A DNA stretch of 64,000 bases, from NCBI RefSeq assembly GCF_052030545.1, contig NZ_JBPDIH010000007.1, forward strand, positions 186,001-250,000, read 5' to 3'. Shown here one piece after another: positions 59,907 through 64,000 of the stretch. The notes below the pieces were generated by a model. It was not told the DNA's origin and did no database searches. It saw nothing but the letters and a program-made list of their open reading frames with translations. The stretch is from CANMXU01 sp052030545. Its GTDB lineage: Bacteria; Pseudomonadota; Gammaproteobacteria; Enterobacterales; Alteromonadaceae. A program made the position numbers and the translations under genes. The stretch's first letter is position 1. Every line of letters begins with the position of its first letter.

Positions 59907-62417
59907 TTAACTCACCGCTTTAACATCACCGAGCATTTTATTGCTGCAAATGCTTTCAATATCAGCGGGTTTTCCTATGTGATAGCCCTGAGCAAACTGC
60001 ACGCCAAGCTCCTCAAGTTTGAGCAAGGTGGCTTCATCTTCAACAAATTCGGCAATTGTACTTTTGCCGAGCGAGCGAGCGGTATCATGTATTGCTTTTA
60101 CTAAGGCTGCATCGATAGGATCTTTAGTCATATCTTTAACAAAAGAGCCGTCTATTTTTACGCTACCGGCAGGAATTTGCTTGAGGTAAGCAAAAGTACT
60201 AAAACCGGTACCAAAATCATCGATTGAAAAGTGACAGCCTAACTCGTTGAGGTGCTTAACCATGCGCTGCGTACCTGTGATATTTGACAAGCTAGCACTT
60301 TCCGTTAATTCAAAAATGATGTTTTCAGGGTTCACTTGATACTTTTCAATTTTCTCTTTAATAAACGCATAGAGACGATCATCATTAAAGGCTTGAGCGG
60401 AAAGGTTAATCGCAAGTTTTTCTAGGCAAGGATTTTGGCTCATTAATAGTAACGATTTACCGATAACGTGGCGGTCTAATAGATTCATATCTTCCGCCTT
60501 TTCTAACGAAGGTATGAAGTCATTTGGGTAGACAAGGCGTCCGTCAACCATCAGCCGGACTAGAGTTTCATAACATACCGTTTGTCGGGTTTTTATATCG
60601 ATAATTGGCTGAAAGTGCAGCACGATATTATCTTCAAACAAGGCGTTTTGTAATTTTTGAACCCATTGAAAACGTTGCTTAAGTTCGTCTGTTACCTTGT
60701 CGTCTTTACTGTAAACATGGACGCGGTTTCTGCCTTGTTCTTTTGCCGCAAACATAGCGATATCTGCTTGTTGTAGGTAAACATCGCTACTTAATGCTTT
60801 GCCGTCTATGGCGGAAATACCTAAACTGCAACTGACTTTATAGACTTGTTGGGAAAACTGAAAACTGGTGTCGGAGATCACTTGGCAAATTCGGTTGGCA
60901 ATGGTTAGTGCTTCGTCGCCTGAGGTATCGGTTAAAATAATGGCAAATTCATCACCGCCAATACGACTAAGAATATCTTGCTCTCGGGTATGTTCAGTCA
61001 ACAAGCGGGCGATTTCTTTTAAAACAAAGTCGCCTTGATGGTGCCCTTGAGAGTCGTTAATGATTTTAAAGTGATCGAGGTCGATAAACAACAAACTATG
61101 TAATTGACCGGTGCGTATTGATGACGATGAGATGTTTTGTAATTCATTGTCAAAAAAGTATCGGTTATGAATACCCGTTAACGTATCGTGCAAGGCGACA
61201 TGTTTTAGCCGTTGTTCAGCTTTCTTGCGGGTACTAATGTCGTCTATGGTTCCTGTAATGCCAACGGTTTTTTGTTCGTTATCATAAATGGCTGATAAGT
61301 TTATTTCACACCATAAAAAGTCGTTGTTTTTTTGCGCCAGTTGAAACTCTAAGCTTTCGTGGTTACTTTTACCCGAAGCCAACGCGTTAATCGCTTTTGC
61401 GATATTTTCATGCTGGAGGTTGTTACCTTGAAAGGTAAAATCAGTGAAGTATTTGCCTATGCTTTCTGCAATTAAATAGCCGCTGTATTTATGCCACGAA
61501 TTGTTTAAAAAGGCGATGCGACCATTGGGATTTATTTCAATAACAACATTGGTTAGGGTATCTAAGATGCGATTATGGGTTTGCGCTAAGGTATTGTATT
61601 TTTCTTGTTGGTTAATTAATTCCAGAGTTTTGGCGTTGAATTGTTCATTAGCGACCAGAAAGTCTTCACGTTTGGCGGCAATTTCACATATTTTTCTGAG
61701 TTGCTCAGCTTTAAAGGGTTTTTGAATGTAGTCTGCAGCCCCTTTAACTAACATGAGCTCAGCAAGGTCGACTGTGCCGTGAGCGGTCATGATGACGACG
61801 ACTTGGTGAGGGTTAAGTGCCATTAACTCATCAAGCACTTCACCGCCCGACATACCCGGCATCATAATATCGAGCAAAACAATGTCGTAGTGTTTTTCTT
61901 TAAACGCTTTTAAGCCGGCATAGCCATCTTGTGCAATATCAACAGTAAAGTTATTTTTAAGGATGCGCTTAATTAACAGTGCGGTGTCTTCGGTGTCTTC
62001 AATGACGAGAATATTGTGAGGGTCGTTTAAGTTACCTTGAAAATTAACCACTTGCTCAATAACATTGTTAATGTGTTGTATCTCTTGGAAAGAGATAACT
62101 TGGTCAATGTCGAACATTTTAGCTGTGGTTTGAGCAATGCGTTCACTGTAACTTTCGGTGAGTAAGATAATTGGCAGATCTTGATTTGCTGGTAAAACGC
62201 CAGATCGTATAAGTCTTGATAGTCGCCAACCATCAACGTCACCAATGTCAACTTCAGTGATCACTAAGTCAACATGCTGAGTTTTTAAAACGGCAACCGC
62301 TTCAATGCTATTATTAGCGGCAACTACTGTATGCGTTGATAAGTTAAGTAACGCAGTAATTTCAGCACTGACACTGGTGTTTTGTATAATTAATAATACT
62401 TTCAATGTGAGGTCCAT
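59907..62417 (-). CDS. REC-REC-PAS-GGDEF-EAL cyclic di-GMP regulator
   Basis: An 836-residue cytoplasmic protein. A first, degenerate receiver-like domain (1-125) has VITEVDIGDVDGW. A second, canonical receiver (about 135-255) has LLDIMMPGMSG and YIQKPF. A coiled coil precedes a PAS domain (about 285-405) with LDTLTNVVIEINPNGRIAFLNNSW and the ISTRKKAEQRL linker. The GGDEF domain has intact RIGGDEF (487-491). The EAL domain has YETLVR (Glu617-Thr-Leu in place of EAL) and other conserved blocks (NLSAQAF, FELTES, DDFGTGFSTFAYLKQIP, VKIDGSFV). Both cyclase and phosphodiesterase activity are possible. The ThDP-enzyme gene follows after 65 bp, so they may be co-transcribed. Confidence 0.92.
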   Translation of the reverse strand: MDLTLKVLLIIQNTSVSAEITALLNLSTHTVVAANNSIEAVAVLKTQHVDLVITEVDIGDVDGWRLSRLIRSGVLPANQDLPIILLTESYSERIAQTTAKMFDIDQVISFQEIQHINNVIEQVVNFQGNLNDPHNILVIEDTEDTALLIKRILKNNFTVDIAQDGYAGLKAFKEKHYDIVLLDIMMPGMSGGEVLDELMALNPHQVVVIMTAHGTVDLAELMLVKGAADYIQKPFKAEQLRKICEIAAKREDFLVANEQFNAKTLELINQQEKYNTLAQTHNRILDTLTNVVIEINPNGRIAFLNNSWHKYSGYLIAESIGKYFTDFTFQGNNLQHENIAKAINALASGKSNHESLEFQLAQKNNDFLWCEINLSAIYDNEQKTVGITGTIDDISTRKKAEQRLKHVALHDTLTGIHNRYFFDNELQNISSSSIRTGQLHSLLFIDLDHFKIINDSQGHHQGDFVLKEIARLLTEHTREQDILSRIGGDEFAIILTDTSGDEALTIANRICQVISDTSFQFSQQVYKVSCSLGISAIDGKALSSDVYLQQADIAMFAAKEQGRNRVHVYSKDDKVTDELKQRFQWVQKLQNALFEDNIVLHFQPIIDIKTRQTVCYETLVRLMVDGRLVYPNDFIPSLEKAEDMNLLDRHVIGKSLLLMSQNPCLEKLAINLSAQAFNDDRLYAFIKEKIEKYQVNPENIIFELTESASLSNITGTQRMVKHLNELGCHFSIDDFGTGFSTFAYLKQIPAGSVKIDGSFVKDMTKDPIDAALVKAIHDTARSLGKSTIAEFVEDEATLLKLEELGVQFAQGYHIGKPADIESICSNKMLGDVKAVS

Positions 62418-62637
62418 CCAAGAGCCATTGAATACAGCTTTCGGTCTAAGCCGAATTTCCTACTAGCCGATAATATCACCTAGTTGTAGATAAATGTACA
62501 CCTTTTATTTAATAAAAATCCATTGATAAATGCAGTTAAAAACAAAGCAAAATCATGTGCTTTGCGCAATATACTATGATGACTATTTTTTATGAGCCAT
62601 TACTTAAAGGCAATATGATACTTGCTCTGTTTAACGT

Positions 62638-63924
62638 TTAGTGCAGAGCGTTTGGTTGTGTTGTTTCAATGCGGTTGCGGCCTTTGTTCTTGGCAATATA
62701 CATTGCCTTATCGGCATCATTGATTAGCTGTTCAAAGTTTTTGTGCTTTTTGGTATGACTGGTAATTCCGATACTGACGGTGATGAAAACATCTTCGTTT
62801 TCTACGCGTAGTGGGGAGTTTGCTAACGATTTTTGAATGCGCTTGCCAATATCGAACGCGTCATTTGTATTGCAGTTGGGCAGCAGTAAAAAAAATTCTT
62901 CGCCGCCATAGCGTGCGATAAAGTCAATATCTCGAATCTCCGCCGCACAAATTTTGCATAGGTGGATAAGTAATTGATCGCCGATTAAATGACCATATTT
63001 ATCATTAACTTCCTTAAAGAAATCACAGTCGAGTAAAACGGCGGTAAGATCTGTGTTTTGCCTTGTTGCTCGAGAAAACTCAATATTGCCGCGTTGGAAT
63101 AATGCTCTGCGATTGGCAACATTGGTTAATGCATCTGTGTTTGACAGCTCTGTTAAATCATGGGTGCGCTCGTCTACTGCTTTTTGCAATGCATCTAAGG
63201 TAATCGTATTTTCGCTAAGCTCTTTATTCATGCTATTGAACTTGTTGACGATCATCCTTGTTTCAGGAAAATCATAAGAAAGCTTAACATCTTGAAAGTT
63301 GCCGCTATGGTTTTTTTCAATTGCTTGTTGCAGCTCCATCAGTGAAACAGTGAATATATTGGCGATACGAAATAAGCCAAATAATAAAATACTGGCTGCA
63401 ACGGTTAATAAAATAATGCTTAAAAATATCGCTTTTTTAATGGTAGAGACAATGTCTAATTGCGCAATTAACGACAATTGTTTGCTATCCGCTTTAATTG
63501 ACTCTATTTGTGTTACCAGTTTACTGAGCAGATGTTCACTAATATCTTTGGTGAGTAACTCGCCTTGTAGGTGATTGTAGAGAATTTTAATGCTGTTATT
63601 TTGGCTATCAATACTGTTTTGCAAGGTTTTTTGTGCAGGCGTTAAAGGTGGTGGCGTAGCAAGTAAACGACTTAATTGGCTATGGTGATCTAACCAGGTG
63701 TTTTTTTTACCTTGCGAATAGGAAAATTGGTCGATAATGACAGCTTGCGCGATATGGTCGGTATGAGTGCTTATTTGTCTGGCGTAATTGTCGCGCTCTA
63801 ACGCGGTATTAATGGTATCCCAAGAAAAAAGCACATGGCTTATCACCCAAACAAAAATAATTCCTGCAAAAATACTAAAACATAGAATACGTTGTTTTAA
63901 TCCAAGTTTTATCATAACGCTCAT
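62638..63924 (-). CDS. Membrane-bound diguanylate cyclase
   Basis: A 428-residue protein. It has a membrane helix at about 10-30, a periplasmic helical sensor (about 31-165), a second helix at about 168-190, a HAMP-like linker, and a coiled coil. A GGDEF domain (about 258-420) follows with LTNVANRRALF and an active-site ARYGGEEFFLLLP (GGEEF at 340-344). The I-site RxxD is not clear. It should make cyclic di-GMP from GTP in response to an external cue. There is no EAL domain. It is transcribed alone, 220 bp ahead of the GGDEF-EAL regulator gene on the same strand. Two close ATG codons (63924 and 63915) could serve as start. Confidence 0.92.
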   Translation of the reverse strand: MSVMIKLGLKQRILCFSIFAGIIFVWVISHVLFSWDTINTALERDNYARQISTHTDHIAQAVIIDQFSYSQGKKNTWLDHHSQLSRLLATPPPLTPAQKTLQNSIDSQNNSIKILYNHLQGELLTKDISEHLLSKLVTQIESIKADSKQLSLIAQLDIVSTIKKAIFLSIILLTVAASILLFGLFRIANIFTVSLMELQQAIEKNHSGNFQDVKLSYDFPETRMIVNKFNSMNKELSENTITLDALQKAVDERTHDLTELSNTDALTNVANRRALFQRGNIEFSRATRQNTDLTAVLLDCDFFKEVNDKYGHLIGDQLLIHLCKICAAEIRDIDFIARYGGEEFFLLLPNCNTNDAFDIGKRIQKSLANSPLRVENEDVFITVSIGITSHTKKHKNFEQLINDADKAMYIAKNKGRNRIETTQPNALH

Positions 63925-64000
63925 TTCGCTTTTTGGTGGCTATCAATTAAGGGCGTATATTGACCGCCATCGGGTTAATTTGCATAAGTGCTCGACTATC

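Overview
The window looks like a chromosome segment of a marine gammaproteobacterium of the order Alteromonadales, most likely Colwelliaceae (Colwellia/Thalassotalea type). This is inferred from the AT-rich base composition, the many TonB receptors, c-di-GMP and two-component genes, the polysaccharide-use locus and the gene families present. No rRNA, tRNA or CRISPR was seen, and no complete insertion sequence.

Layout. 1-8.5 kb: the end of a YbbA/YbbP-like ABC exporter, a secreted DJ-1/PfpI protein with its two-component pair, and a chemoreceptor. 8.6-12.3 kb: a TorF-like porin, an ArsR repressor divergent from an ArsP_1/UPF0718 permease whose leader holds nine copies of an 8-bp repeat, and a eukaryotic-type glutathione synthetase. 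12.4-13.7 kb: debris, namely a broken copy of a hybrid-kinase tail and a decayed IS630 transposase. 13.9-15.1 kb: a yellow/royal-jelly-type secreted protein.

15.2-38.3 kb is a mannan-utilisation locus. Surface lipoproteins GH5 and GH26 cut the polymer, a large TonB receptor imports oligosaccharides, two SGNH/SASA esterases probably remove acetyl groups, and a GPH-type symporter carries products into the cytoplasm. There a cellobiose/mannobiose 2-epimerase and a GH130_1 phosphorylase would turn mannobiose into mannose 1-phosphate and glucose. A phosphohexomutase, an AGE-family isomerase and glucose-6-phosphate isomerase feed glycolysis. A LacI-family repressor sits in the middle, and six copies of the palindrome TAACCGGTTA lie in front of the transcription units. 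No beta-mannosidase, alpha-galactosidase, sugar kinase or manA is visible here.

38.5-41.8 kb: a LysR regulator converging on a small redox/stress operon (nitroreductase, tandem ABM protein, secreted MoaF-like protein, STAS-like protein). 42-48.7 kb: a signalling cluster of a hybrid kinase, an HD-GYP regulator and a soluble REC-REC-kinase, with a 316-bp inverted-repeat element between the last two. 48.9-51 kb: an OsmC-YcaO fusion. 51.4-53.9 kb: a substrate-binding protein followed by its likely sensor kinase.

53.9-62.4 kb, minus strand: a run of genes whose joint role I do not recognise: two small citrate-synthase-fold proteins lacking expected catalytic residues, a TonB receptor, an acetolactate-synthase-like ThDP enzyme and a REC-REC-PAS-GGDEF-EAL protein. 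A membrane diguanylate cyclase closes the window. The parts most likely to be undescribed are this enzyme group, the repeated CGWPCGTG domain of the mannan enzymes, and the two repeat elements at 9.8 and 46.7 kb.
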